DNA of 64,000 bases. Origin: Auanema rhodensis. Lineage: Eukaryota > Nematoda > Chromadorea > Rhabditida > Rhabditidae. The stretch spans positions 9,310,501 through 9,374,500 of the forward strand of contig OZ059900.1 of NCBI GenBank assembly GCA_964057225.1, in the 5' to 3' direction. Shown here piece by piece: positions 25,526 to 35,360 of this stretch (positions are counted from its first letter, which is position 1; each line of letters starts with the position of its first letter). Both the position numbers and the translations under genes were made by a program. A model generated the notes under the pieces. The model saw nothing but the letters and a program-made list of their open reading frames with translations, was not told the DNA's origin and did no database searches.

Positions 25526-27421
25526 ATGGCTTCTTCAGTTGTTATCCAAATCCGTCGATCATACAACTTCTTAACCGTTTTGCTCAAACGCTACGCAAAA
25601 CTGTTCGACAATGAACCCGCTGGGGTATCTGATTCTGAAATTACATACGAAAGAATCGCTCTGCTTCAATCTACGTTACGCAATCACGAATCCGTTTTGA
25701 AAGAGTTTTCTACAACTCTCGACGCATTGAACAAAGACATTGAAAAATTCGGAAATCTTTTTAAAGATTCTGATAAAGAACAACGAGACGAAATGAAATC
25801 ATTATACGAAGAACTTGAAGAAAATCCAAACAATCGTCAAGCTCACAATATAGCTGACGAACAAAGATTATTACTCCTTGAGCGTATTAATCATATTAAA
25901 ACCGCAATTGCTTATGTTGAATTATCACTTCCAGAGAAAAAAAACAAAAACGTAACCGAAAACACTGGTACCGAAACAATACAACTTTGTTCAAATTTAT
26001 TACAATTCTTACAAACAAACAATCCCACTCAGCGTCCGGTAACTCAAATACCGACTTTCGATGGCACAAGGGGCATTGAACTGAATGAAAACAATTATTT
26101 TCGACTGAGAAAAGCTGATGAAGATGCACATATGAGATATGCTACAGATAAACTTCAATTATTGAGGAAAATGAAAAATTTATCTCCTGCTTCTGATGCA
26201 AAAAGCTGTAAGCAATTATTTGATTTGATCCGAAGCTATGATCGTCAAATTACAGCCGCTGGAAGTCATATTTGTCCTGAATTTTTCTTTACTAATTGCG
26301 CTGATAAATTTCCTCATTATATATTGAGTGAACTATATCGTCAACCAGATCCTCTAGATCAATCAATGGATGACATTTATCAACATCTCTCTTCACGAAT
26401 TTATGAATTTTATTTAATGGACAGTAGAAAACGAAATTCAGAACATGACTCACATAATTCACCAAATCATGGAAAACATGTTGATAAAACTTTCGACAAA
26501 TCCACTAAAAAGATTTGGACTTGTGTTTTTTGTGGTAAAAAAGGACATCCATCTTATTATTGCCGTACTTATGACACACCACAGAAAAAACGTGAAATCT
26601 TAAAGAACAAAGAAGTATGCTGGCTTTGTTTTTCTCCTTCACATCTCAGTCGTGATTGTTCTCGACCGAAATGTCCGAAATGCAAAAATGAGCACAACAG
26701 TTGCTTATGTCTAAATTCAGAACTTGAAACAAAGAGTCCTGAGAAAACTATCCCATCCCCAAGCATGATCATAACAGAGAGTTCAGGACAGGAAACTATC
26801 GAGGATACACATGATATAGAGATGAATCAAATTTTATTGAAAACAGCTATGACACATATATTCAGTTACACACAAAATAAATATATCACAGTAAAGGTAG
26901 TGATTAGTAGTGGCTCTATGAGTTCTTTCATACGCTCTGATATAGCTGAGGATCTTCAATTGCCTGTTAACAAAGTTCAACATCGCACATTCTTTGGAAT
27001 AGGTGGCCTCAGCGAAACACATGAATGTAAAGAAGTGAAAACTATTTTTTATACTTCTAATGGCAGTATCATAATAACCAACATGCTTACTAAACCATTC
27101 ATAGCTACATCGTTAAGAGCTCCACTTTTAGACAATAATGATCGTTCATTTATTAAAAGAAACAATATAACTTTAGCTAATAAAATGATTGATGGCCAGG
27201 CATTTCAACCAGATATTCTAATTGGATTAGATCGCTATAAGTTATTCGTTCATATGAATTCTGAACTTGAGTTACCCTCAACTTTGAGAATGCAGAATAC
27301 CAGTTTCGGTTATACCTTGTATGGTGAAATACCATATCATGAGCGAAATCATTCTGTTAGGTTAATAACAATTGATGAAATACAACAAAACAATGCAGAT
27401 GCACCCAGCTCACAGGAATAG
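25526..27421 (+). CDS. BEL/Pao gag with C-terminal retropepsin region, 631 aa
   Basis: One open frame from ATG to TAG. The N-terminal third is a Glu/Lys/Leu-rich helical gag region. Two CX2CX4HX4C zinc knuckles follow at about residues 333-346 and 367-380, with a third Cys/His cluster at about 386-398, which would bind nucleic acid. A retropepsin-like segment lies at about residues 455-600. At the flap-core position the family has a D(S/T)G triplet, but here residues 461-463 read SSG, so the catalytic Asp is lost and the protease should be inactive. In intact elements the ORF runs on into reverse transcriptase; here it stops next to an inverted junction. The long open gag despite the dead protease suggests fairly recent decay or selection on gag alone. 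Confidence 0.85.
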   Translation: MASSVVIQIRRSYNFLTVLLKRYAKLFDNEPAGVSDSEITYERIALLQSTLRNHESVLKEFSTTLDALNKDIEKFGNLFKDSDKEQRDEMKSLYEELEENPNNRQAHNIADEQRLLLLERINHIKTAIAYVELSLPEKKNKNVTENTGTETIQLCSNLLQFLQTNNPTQRPVTQIPTFDGTRGIELNENNYFRLRKADEDAHMRYATDKLQLLRKMKNLSPASDAKSCKQLFDLIRSYDRQITAAGSHICPEFFFTNCADKFPHYILSELYRQPDPLDQSMDDIYQHLSSRIYEFYLMDSRKRNSEHDSHNSPNHGKHVDKTFDKSTKKIWTCVFCGKKGHPSYYCRTYDTPQKKREILKNKEVCWLCFSPSHLSRDCSRPKCPKCKNEHNSCLCLNSELETKSPEKTIPSPSMIITESSGQETIEDTHDIEMNQILLKTAMTHIFSYTQNKYITVKVVISSGSMSSFIRSDIAEDLQLPVNKVQHRTFFGIGGLSETHECKEVKTIFYTSNGSIIITNMLTKPFIATSLRAPLLDNNDRSFIKRNNITLANKMIDGQAFQPDILIGLDRYKLFVHMNSELELPSTLRMQNTSFGYTLYGEIPYHERNHSVRLITIDEIQQNNADAPSSQE

Positions 27422-27423
27422 CA

Positions 27424-28222
27424 TCCCGAGAGACTTATCAATAAAATAAAACGAAAATCAACGGTTAGTTTAGGCAAAGTAGCCTTTGTAAAAAATTTTG
27501 TAGTTTTCTTACATTCAAAACTTGTATATAATTTTCGAATTTGAATATAACCAATAGAATGATTTTTAAATTTCATATCCAGGCATAAATCTTTAACTCC
27601 AGGAGAAAAAAGTTTTTGATCACTATATTGGTGATAACATTGAGTACGATTCAGACAATGTTTAGAAACCGAATGAATAACGTGATGATCGGTACAAGTA
27701 GAAAGCATTATTAATCAGAAATATCGTGAGTATACTGATAATTGATAATCGAGAGCCTCTTTTCCAAAATGGAGGATATAATTTAGGTTCTATAATTGGA
27801 GAAGGTTCAAAAACATCCAATAAAAACAACAAAACAGAATATTTTCAGATGAAGTTGGAGAAGGTTCAAAAACACCCAATTCAATATCACTTTGTTCCTG
27901 AGTAAGAGGTCTAAGTGTGAAAAAAGAAGATATGTAACGAATAGTATTAGACCAGGAATTATATCGATATTGATAAAATCCTATGCGTATACAGCAACAA
28001 AGGAGGCAAAATAAACAACAAAGTGGAAAAAACAATGACCACATGGCAAGATGGGGTGCGCAATGTGGGTTTCCAAGCAAATGTATGGATGAAAACTTTG
28101 CCTCTTCACATACTACAGGATTTGCAAATGCTACAGGTAAAATGATCGATATTGTGGTCAAAATTAAAATTGCAGACGTCATTGCTGATTTGAAATTCTT
28201 TCGCGAAGCGTATGTGATGTGA
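27424..28222 (-). pseudogene. Envelope-like glycoprotein remnant (phlebovirus-type), inverted
   Basis: Two open minus-strand segments, 28,182-27,790 and 27,708 to about 27,424. The first has a hydrophobic N-terminal segment, then a Cys-rich, strongly hydrophobic stretch (about residues 47-68) and a charged tail. The second has Cys spacing reminiscent of the N-terminal part of phlebovirus-class II fusion glycoproteins, which nematode Pao elements are known to have captured. The two segments are separated by stops and are in different frames. The second is cut at the junction with gag. This is a broken gene; the family assignment is from pattern only. Confidence 0.45.
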
Positions 28223-28499
28223 TTCCGTAAAGGTAAGGTTCGAACTTTTTTTCTTTTTCAATTTACGTCGTTTTGATTAATAGTAGGCGAAATTATGGTT
28301 TGATTTGTTTTACAAGTGCTGTTGTTTTGTAATATCGTACGATTTTTGTCAGGCGTATGACCTGGGCCCCATGATTGTAATTCAGCCTCTTCCTCAAGAA
28401 TAGGATTATGTATTTTAGATGTAGGTATGTATATTTTTGAGAATTATTAATATCTGCTGATTCAGGATATGAAACAATATTGTTTAATTCGTGGATAAA

Positions 28500-29095
28500 G
28501 ATGAAGGTAATTGTATACCATGTTTATTGTTCAGAGTTTCCCAAGCAGCCTCTACCCTTAAAGATCATGAAATTTCTTCGGTATGAGAAGATGGACAAGC
28601 TGGTGTCATATCAGGTAAAGCACTTCGTAATTCAAGAGGATATAAATTGTTTAAGGAACTTGATATGATGCCACCAGCTGGAGTTACCAGCTGGAATGAG
28701 AACATTAGCTGTTTGAACAGAACTACTTATAAGTTCAGCAACCAAGTTTCCATTGACCACGAGGTAAGTTATCGTTATGTATAACTACAATTTCACGAAT
28801 ACTAGGTTTATTGGCATTTGCTGAAGATTGTTATCGGGAATGTTTGTAAATATCACGAATATATATCAAATATTCTGTTTGAAATTTATCCCAAAACATC
28901 TTAGCTGCATTAGACGTAAGTTGTAACGTTTCTAATGCTTGTTCAACATTTTGTTTTACAGAAATATCAATGGTATTATCATAAATTCGAGAACCACAAT
29001 CATTCGGAAGTGAAAGAACGAGACGAGCCGAAATGAAATCAACAGGACGAATAGGTAAATCATATATGTTATTTGAATCTGGATCTGTCAAATTT
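28500..29095 (-). pseudogene. BEL/Pao pol C-terminus (integrase end), inverted and broken
   Basis: The minus-strand frame 29,091-28,831 has the features of the region after the BEL/Pao integrase core: a RPVDFISARLVLSLP segment, then a helical stretch with FWDKFQTEYL. After an in-frame stop the same frame continues to the family's LPRGQWKLG motif at about 28,750. Another stop and a frameshift follow, with further pol-like sequence to about 28,640. It lies opposite in strand to gag, so it cannot be expressed with it. Confidence 0.75.
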
Positions 29096-29106
29096 ATTTA
29101 AAACGA

Positions 29107-29224
29107 ACTTCAACTGGCTACAGACGATCTATATCTTGTTGTAATTGTTAATTCTTCAATAAAGAATTCTATCACTGATTATCTGCTCTATCGATCCTCA
29201 GTGGAATACCGACAACCGAATACC
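29107..29224 (+). repeat. Partial 3' LTR of BEL/Pao element
   Basis: About 118 bp aligning in the same orientation with 25,097-25,224 of the 5' LTR at about 85% identity, sharing AGACGATCTATAT, ACTGATTATCTG and GGAATACCGACAACCGAATA. It lacks the last 16 bp and the first half of the LTR. The divergence argues against recent insertion of a single element, or for two different parent copies. Confidence 0.75.
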
Positions 29225-30716
29225 GTGCAAGACCGGATCAACCCGTAAGATGGAGCTAGCGAGCAATACAATTTCATGAAGAAACAGTAATTGTGAATTT
29301 TAGACTGAAACAGACAAATAAGCCAAACAATAGCGATCACACTATATTTAACTTTAATTAAGCATTATTTCTTGCTAATTTTATCTCTGTCAATCTCTTA
29401 GCAAAGTTTGTTGTAAATTGTAACCTGACTGGCTGCATTGGGTTTTTCAATTTTTCTCATTTTTCAATGTAAACTGAAATTTTTTCCAATATAATCTTTC
29501 TATTTAAATAATCATTTCTGTTGTCCCGAGTGACCAAACAGTTACAACTCTGAATAAACCATACAGCACTAGTAATCCAATTAATCTTCAATATGGGTTG
29601 AATTCGAACATTACTGTAAGTAAGAGCCATTGTCGAATCTGTACTCTACTCTCAGTTATCGTGTTGACTTATAATGTCTTTTACATTAAGCCGAAACAAC
29701 AAATAAGCTTGAAAAGTATTGTTAAAATCAAAAAAAGATACTCAAACTGTTTGTACAAACTTTTTTCAATTGATTCTACGCTTTCATGACATCACGGAAT
29801 TAATTCCAGTGAAAAGTGTTATTGACAGAGATAGTTTTGTATTTTTTTTTCAGAATCAATATGAAGAATGAACGATTATGATCATGTAAAAAATAAGAAG
29901 AATAGGATTACGGTAGTTATTCTTTATTTTATTTCTTAACATTCGCTCTATTGATAATTTTAAATATTTCTCGTTAATTGAAGGTTATCACATAAACTGT
30001 TTTTTTCATAATGAGCGTTGTTAAAAGTTTCAGGAATTTCCATTCATCATGAGAAAGATTTTTTTTCCATTTATATACGGTTTGTGATTATTGTTCCAAT
30101 AAATAACATAATAGTGCCTGATTTCGTAGTGTTTCTTTTTTTTTCTTTAATTTTTCCAATAGGAAAGATTGGAAACCTCAGATTTTATATTTGAAATAGC
30201 TTTTTCTACATCTAGCTTGCCAGAAAATTGTTCTCAAATTCATAGAATTACTTGGTGCATCAAACATATACATCTGAGTGGAGAGATAAGTCGCTTAAGA
30301 TTATTAAAGTTAGATAATACTGACGCAGTTTACAGGTAAAGGTTAATAAACTACTTTTATTTATCAAAAACGGCATTTTAGGAGATAGAAGCAATCATGG
30401 GTTATGATCCTAATAGTAACTTGAAAGTGCTTTATTTACTTATCTGACAAGTACTGTATTCAAGAATGAGGATTCTCAATAGTTCAATTTCTAATATATA
30501 TATAACAAACAACAGAGTTACGGTAATTATTAAATAATTATTTAATTGAACTCTGCTCTATTGTTAAATTTAAATATTTCTCGTCACGAATATTGTAAAC
30601 ATCTTACTAATTTCATCATTCATTTTATTGATTAAAATTTTTTTGTACTTTAATCGTAATGTGTTGGTAATGTGTACATTTTAGTTTTATTATCTTTAGC
30701 AACGGGAATATTGAAG
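29225..30716. other. Intergenic DNA upstream of the 30.7-kb gene
   Basis: No gene supported. It contains two related copies of a promoter-like block (29,905-29,980 and 30,515-30,590). A TTTCAG acceptor at about 30,029-30,034 is followed by only a short open frame and may be a dead first exon. Confidence 0.5.
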
Positions 30717-31805
30717 ATGGAGGAAAAGGACTATCATTTGAATCCACGTGTTAGATTTCTTGGAAAAGAACTCAAGCACATGGCGAATGATCTTCTTACC
30801 CGTAAAAGAGAATTGGATTGTCTTAATTATAAGATTGAGCAGCATAATGCAAATTATTTTTGGGCCAAACAGGAGTTTGTGTTTTATATGAAAGAAGTCA
30901 ATCATGGAGATACTTGCGATAATACTGAGAGAATCGAACCATTCAGCTTTTCAAGTGGTTATGAAGATATTGTGAATGAAATGGATGATTTGTGTGGTGA
31001 ACTGTTGGATACCATGGACACACTTTATGATTCCTTGAGCGCGAGAATACTTGATATAGAAAGACTTGGCCCAGTTTTGAAATATGTTGCCAACGAACAG
31101 AAGAAGACGATTCTCACTTGCAATCATCTCAATGATTTGATGTTTAGCCGCTGTAACGAGAAAGTGAGAACCATATTTTGGTTAATTATTTTGGTTAAAT
31201 GGTTTTTAGAAGTATCTTGAGGATCCAACGAGTAAAATCACTAACCACCAAATTATAAGTTTGATTCAACACGTGGTGAACATTTCTTGTCATTCTCGTG
31301 TATATTATTTAGTTTCAGACTGCATTCGGACATTGGATAATGCCAGGAGCTCCATTGACCTTAGTTAAAGTGGTGGTAAACATGTCTTTAATTATAAATC
31401 TGGAAAACATTTTTTTCAGTCTCTCTTACGGGAACAAAAGGAAGTACCAATTAAGGATATTAGTCCTACAGCCTTCTATCATGTTAGGAACTATGTAAGA
31501 TACTCCATTATTTTTATTTTTTCAATATTTGTTGTATCAGATCAACACAAAGCTCACGTCTAATCCTGTTAAAATTCAAAAAATAGCTTATCCTTATGTT
31601 AATACCGGAAATGTATCTTATACAGTTGATGATATGAAATATATATATGATATGGTTAGTTTGATTTTTATTTTATTAAGATGATTAGAGTATTCAGGTG
31701 AGAAGGGACAGAGATGTACCAGCGCACCAGCCATTTGGAGTTCAACCTTTTCCAGCTGTTCTCAACCTTTTTGATAATTCAGAAGAAACTATAAATAATG
31801 AGTAA
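30717..31805 (+). CDS. Six-exon gene, 288-aa protein of unknown function
   Basis: Exons are 30,717-31,163, 31,210-31,275, 31,319-31,375, 31,420-31,494, 31,541-31,654 and 31,698-31,805. All five introns are 43-46 nt, GT-AG and phase 0, and the frame closes on TAA. An acceptor (ATCTTTAG, 30,692-30,699) lies 17 nt before the ATG and would suit spliced-leader addition. Residues 1-149 are mostly charged and helical, with possible coiled coil near 15-60 and an acidic region near 85-110. The rest is mixed, ending in an Asn/Glu-rich tail. No signal peptide, membrane segment or known domain recognised. The clean, regularly spaced splice sites make a real gene likely. Confidence 0.8.
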
Positions 31806-32523
31806 AACTCCCAAAAATGTAAAGAAGGTTAAAGCCTTCTTGACCAAATTTTTTCACACAAAACCTACAGTAGTTTTCAAAAAAGAAATAAAAAAGTTGG
31901 TTAAGAATGATCAGAAAGCTTCGGAAAATAAATGATATTATTTTTATAAGTTTCTGGAAACACTTTGAAATTATGAAATGAATGCATGTGGGCGCCAGGA
32001 GGACCAAAAAATTTTTTAAAATATATATTTTTAATATATATGCTTATCCGCCAGCAACATAGTTTCTCGATTTTTTGGTGAGCTGAATGAATGTTAAGTA
32101 TATGAAATGAAGTTTTATTCTGAACACGATTTTCATTTTGAGAATATGTATTAACTATATATATATATAATAAGAAATTATTTATTAAGAAAATAGACTA
32201 TTGAGAAATTACTGAGCATCATATGTATTTACTTTATACTAGAACGTAAAATCCAAGTTTGGTAAATACAAATTTATTATTTTTTAATTTAAAAAGACTA
32301 AGAGGAACTGTACTATCGCGAGAAGGCGTGTTTAAATATTCTTTGTTGAACTTAAAAGTTGAAGAAAAACTACAACTCTTGTTAGAGAAATACAAGAAGA
32401 CAAAGAAAAACAAATAAATAATCGATTAGAGAATCAATTGCTCTAAGAATATTTATAGTTTATCATATATGTAGTATGAATTATCTTATTATATATTTTA
32501 TATTTTATAGTTAATTCATATAA

Positions 32524-32596
32524 CATCTTAGTATAATGGTTGTATATCAGTTATAGTAAGGTGCACTTGAAGGTTCAAATCCTACAGTGATATCAA
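32524..32596 (+). other. Degenerate tRNA-like segment (Asp/Gly type), left arm
   Basis: TTAGTATAATGGTTGTATA resembles the D-arm and A box of tRNA-Asp, and GGTTCAAATCC about 30 nt on is a good B box. The acceptor and anticodon stems do not pair well, so it is probably a tRNA pseudogene or tRNA-derived SINE head. A mirror copy on the minus strand lies at about 35,145-35,217. Confidence 0.4.
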
Positions 32597-32851
32597 AGAA
32601 AATATAAAATATCTCTCTCTCTCTCTAATATATAAATCTCTCTCTCTTTCTCTCTCTCTAAAATAGATGAATCTCTCTATAATCAGACACTTGGCCAAGT
32701 TACTACAGGAGAAACTTAAAGCTGCACTAATCATAATCATAAGCAAATTCTGAAACTCGTCTTACCCTCGACTCCATTGTTTCGAAAAGTTTTGGATTTC
32801 AAATACTCTTGTCGACCTTCTTATTTGCGATTAAAACATTAATATTATAAG

Positions 32852-32922
32852 CCAAATGGTCGAGTGGTCTGTATGGTAAACGCTTACAAGCCACTGTAAA
32901 GGTACGATCCCTTTCTGCGTTT
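32852..32922 (+). other. tRNA-like segment (Leu type), left arm
   Basis: AAATGGTCGAGTGGTCTG resembles a tRNA-Leu D-arm. A T-arm follows with a perfect 5-bp stem (AAAGG/CCTTT) around a 7-base loop, TACGATC. No 7-bp acceptor stem or CCA-side partner is seen. It is mirrored on the minus strand at about 34,819-34,889. It is a pol III promoter relic rather than a working tRNA. Confidence 0.4.
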
Positions 32923-35360
32923 TTTATGAAAATCAATACCAAATCGAAAATCCAAAAAACGCTCCGATGGATTTGGACCTCAAAAAAGCCATTTTTTTGA
33001 AATTCCAAAGTTAATAACTCTGTTCTAATTTAATTTTCTCAAAAATGTATTATAACATCGTGTAGCTCAGCAATGGGCCCTCCTTTTCACAAAAATTCAA
33101 AGCTGTATCTCACCTCACTCAGTAGTTATTCTTCTTCAAAACGAACACAAATATTCAAAAACTTGACTTTAAAGGCCGTTATCTCCTTTCTCCTTCAAGT
33201 TATTGAAAATTTCTAAACGGATTCTAAACCTACTCAACAATATCTATCAGATGAACTACTTATATGGAAGTTTGAAGCACTTTGAATTTTTAAAAAATCA
33301 GGAATTTAGCCATTTTTCAGTTTGAGAAATAAAAAATTTGCATTTTCATTGTTTTGAGTGATGCATCTGAAGCGCATTGGAACGCTGTTTCCAAATATGA
33401 AAATCTCAGCTACCAATTTTTACTCTGAAAAGAGTTACGGGGCTTTAAACGTTCTGACGTCAAACATTCAGAAGGCTATTTCTCCTTTCCGACAGCGTTT
33501 TAGAGACTCGTAAGTATCAGAATCGTTTTTTACGCCATTGATTAACCTTATGTAATCAGTTTCAAAACGTTTCCTCAAAAATTTTTTTTCGATCAAATTG
33601 TCTGATTCCATGTACTCCCCCCTTACCTACTTTTCGACCAAAACTGCCCATCACTCAAAAAATATTTTCAGAATAAATCGATAATTATATGATATAATTA
33701 GAATCAAAATGATGTTTAAGAGAAAGAATAACATGAATATTCATCTTTAAACTGTTGTATTCCTCAGTTGCATCATGGTAACTTTGATTCTATAGGAATT
33801 ACATGGCATGGTTGTATCCACATGAATCAAACACATTCTCAAACTTTTTCTGAAGAGTTCTTAGTGTTAATCATAGTTCGTCATGAAGTATTTACTTCTC
33901 TCATGTACTGTTTGACGAAAGTCTCGGAAATCCTGGTTAAAACCTAATAGAATCTAAGTTACCATGATACGACTGCCGAAAGAGTTTGAAGATGAATATT
34001 CATGTGGATCCAACCACTCCATGTAATTCATTTTGATTCTAATTATATCATATAATTATCGATTTAATTGAAAATATTTTTTGAGTGATGGCCAATTTCG
34101 GTCAAAAAGTAAGTAAGGGGGGAGTACATGGAATCAGACAATTTGATCGAAATTTGAAAATATTGAGGAAACGCTTTGAAACTGATTACATAAGGTCAAT
34201 CAATGGCGTAGAAATTGATTCTGATACTTACGAGTCTCTAAAACGCTGTTGGAAAGGAGATATAGCCTTCTGAATGTTTGACGTCAGAACGTTTAAAGCC
34301 CCGTAACTCTTTTCAGAGTGAAAATTGGTAGCTGAGATTTTCATATTTGGAATCAGCGTTTCAATGCGCTTCAGATGCATCACTCAAAACAAAGAAAATG
34401 CAAATTTTTTATTTCTCAAACTGAAAAATGGCTAAATTCTTGATTTTTCAAAATTTCAAAGTGCTTCAAACTTTCATATAAGTAGTTTATCTGATAGATA
34501 TTGTTGAGTAGGTTTAGAATCCGTTTAGAAATTTTCGATAACTTGAAGGAGAAAGGAGATAACGGCCTTTAAAGTCAAGTTTTTGAATATTTGTGTTCGT
34601 TTTGAAGAAGAATAACTACTGAGTGAGGTGAGATACAGCTTTGAATTTTTGTGAAAAGAGGGGCCTTTTGCTGGGCTACAAGATAATATAATAAATTTAG
34701 AAGAAAATTGAGTTTGAAGAGAGTTATAAGCTTTGGAATGTCAAAAAAATGGCTTTTTTAAGGTCGAAATCCATCGGAACGTTTTTTGGATTTTCGATTT
34801 GGTATTGATTTTCATAAAAAACGCAGAAAGGGATCGTACCTTTACAGTGGCTTGTAAGCGTTTACCATACAGACCACTCGACCATTTGGCTTATAATATT
34901 AATGTTTTAATCGCAAATAAGAAGGTGGACAAGAGTATTTGAAATCCAAAACTTTTCGAAACAATGGAGTCGGGGGTAAGACGAGTTTCAGAATTTGCTT
35001 ATGATTATGATTAGTGCAGCTTTAAGTTTTTCCTGTAGTAACTTGGCCAAGTGTCTGATTATAGAGAGATTCATCTACTTTAGAGAGAGAGAAAGAGAGA
35101 GAGATTTATATATTAGAGAGAGAGAGAGATATTTTATATTTTTTTTGATATCACTGTAGGATTTGAACCTTCAAGTGCACCTTACTATAACTGATATACA
35201 ACCATTATACTAAGATGTTATATGAATTAACTATAAAATATAAAATATATAATAAGATAATTCATACTACATATATGATAAACTATAAATATTCTTAGAG
35301 CAATTGATTCTCTAATCGATTATTTATTTGTTTTTCTTTGTCTTCTTGTATTTCTCCAAC

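Larger units (their letters stand above)
24945..29224 (+). mobile_element. Rearranged BEL/Pao LTR retroelement
   Basis: Order on the plus strand: 5' LTR, a primer-binding-site-like TGGTGCATCGACC at 25,242, a gag-protease ORF, an inverted block (about 27,424-29,100) with envelope-like and pol C-terminal remnants on the minus strand, then a partial 3' LTR in forward orientation. Reverse transcriptase, RNase H and most of integrase are missing. The element sits at the right edge of the 5S array, whose sequence does not resume after it. Nematode BEL/Pao elements with an envelope gene are known. The inverted block may be a separate nested insertion. The element looks dead. Confidence 0.8.
32381..35360. 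repeat. Giant palindrome: two 1,333-bp inverted arms, 314-bp loop
   Basis: The left arm, 32,381-33,713, is the reverse complement of 34,028-35,360. The arms have equal length, apparently with few indels, and by eye vary from about 85% to near 100% identity along their length. Both hold the same CT/GA microsatellite (32,613-32,672 and its mirror), two tRNA-like segments, and AT-rich unique sequence. The loop (33,714-34,027) has further short inverted pieces, such as ATGAATATTCATCTT near 33,733 and its partial mirror near 33,993. No transposase ORF inside. It could be a foldback element, a segmental inverted duplication, or a source of long hairpin RNA. Confidence 0.92.

Noticed and set aside
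34733..34942. 69-residue open frame in the right palindrome arm with a near-identical mirror at 32,799-33,008
   Set aside because: It runs through a tRNA-like segment and duplicates only because of the palindrome; there is no other sign of coding.
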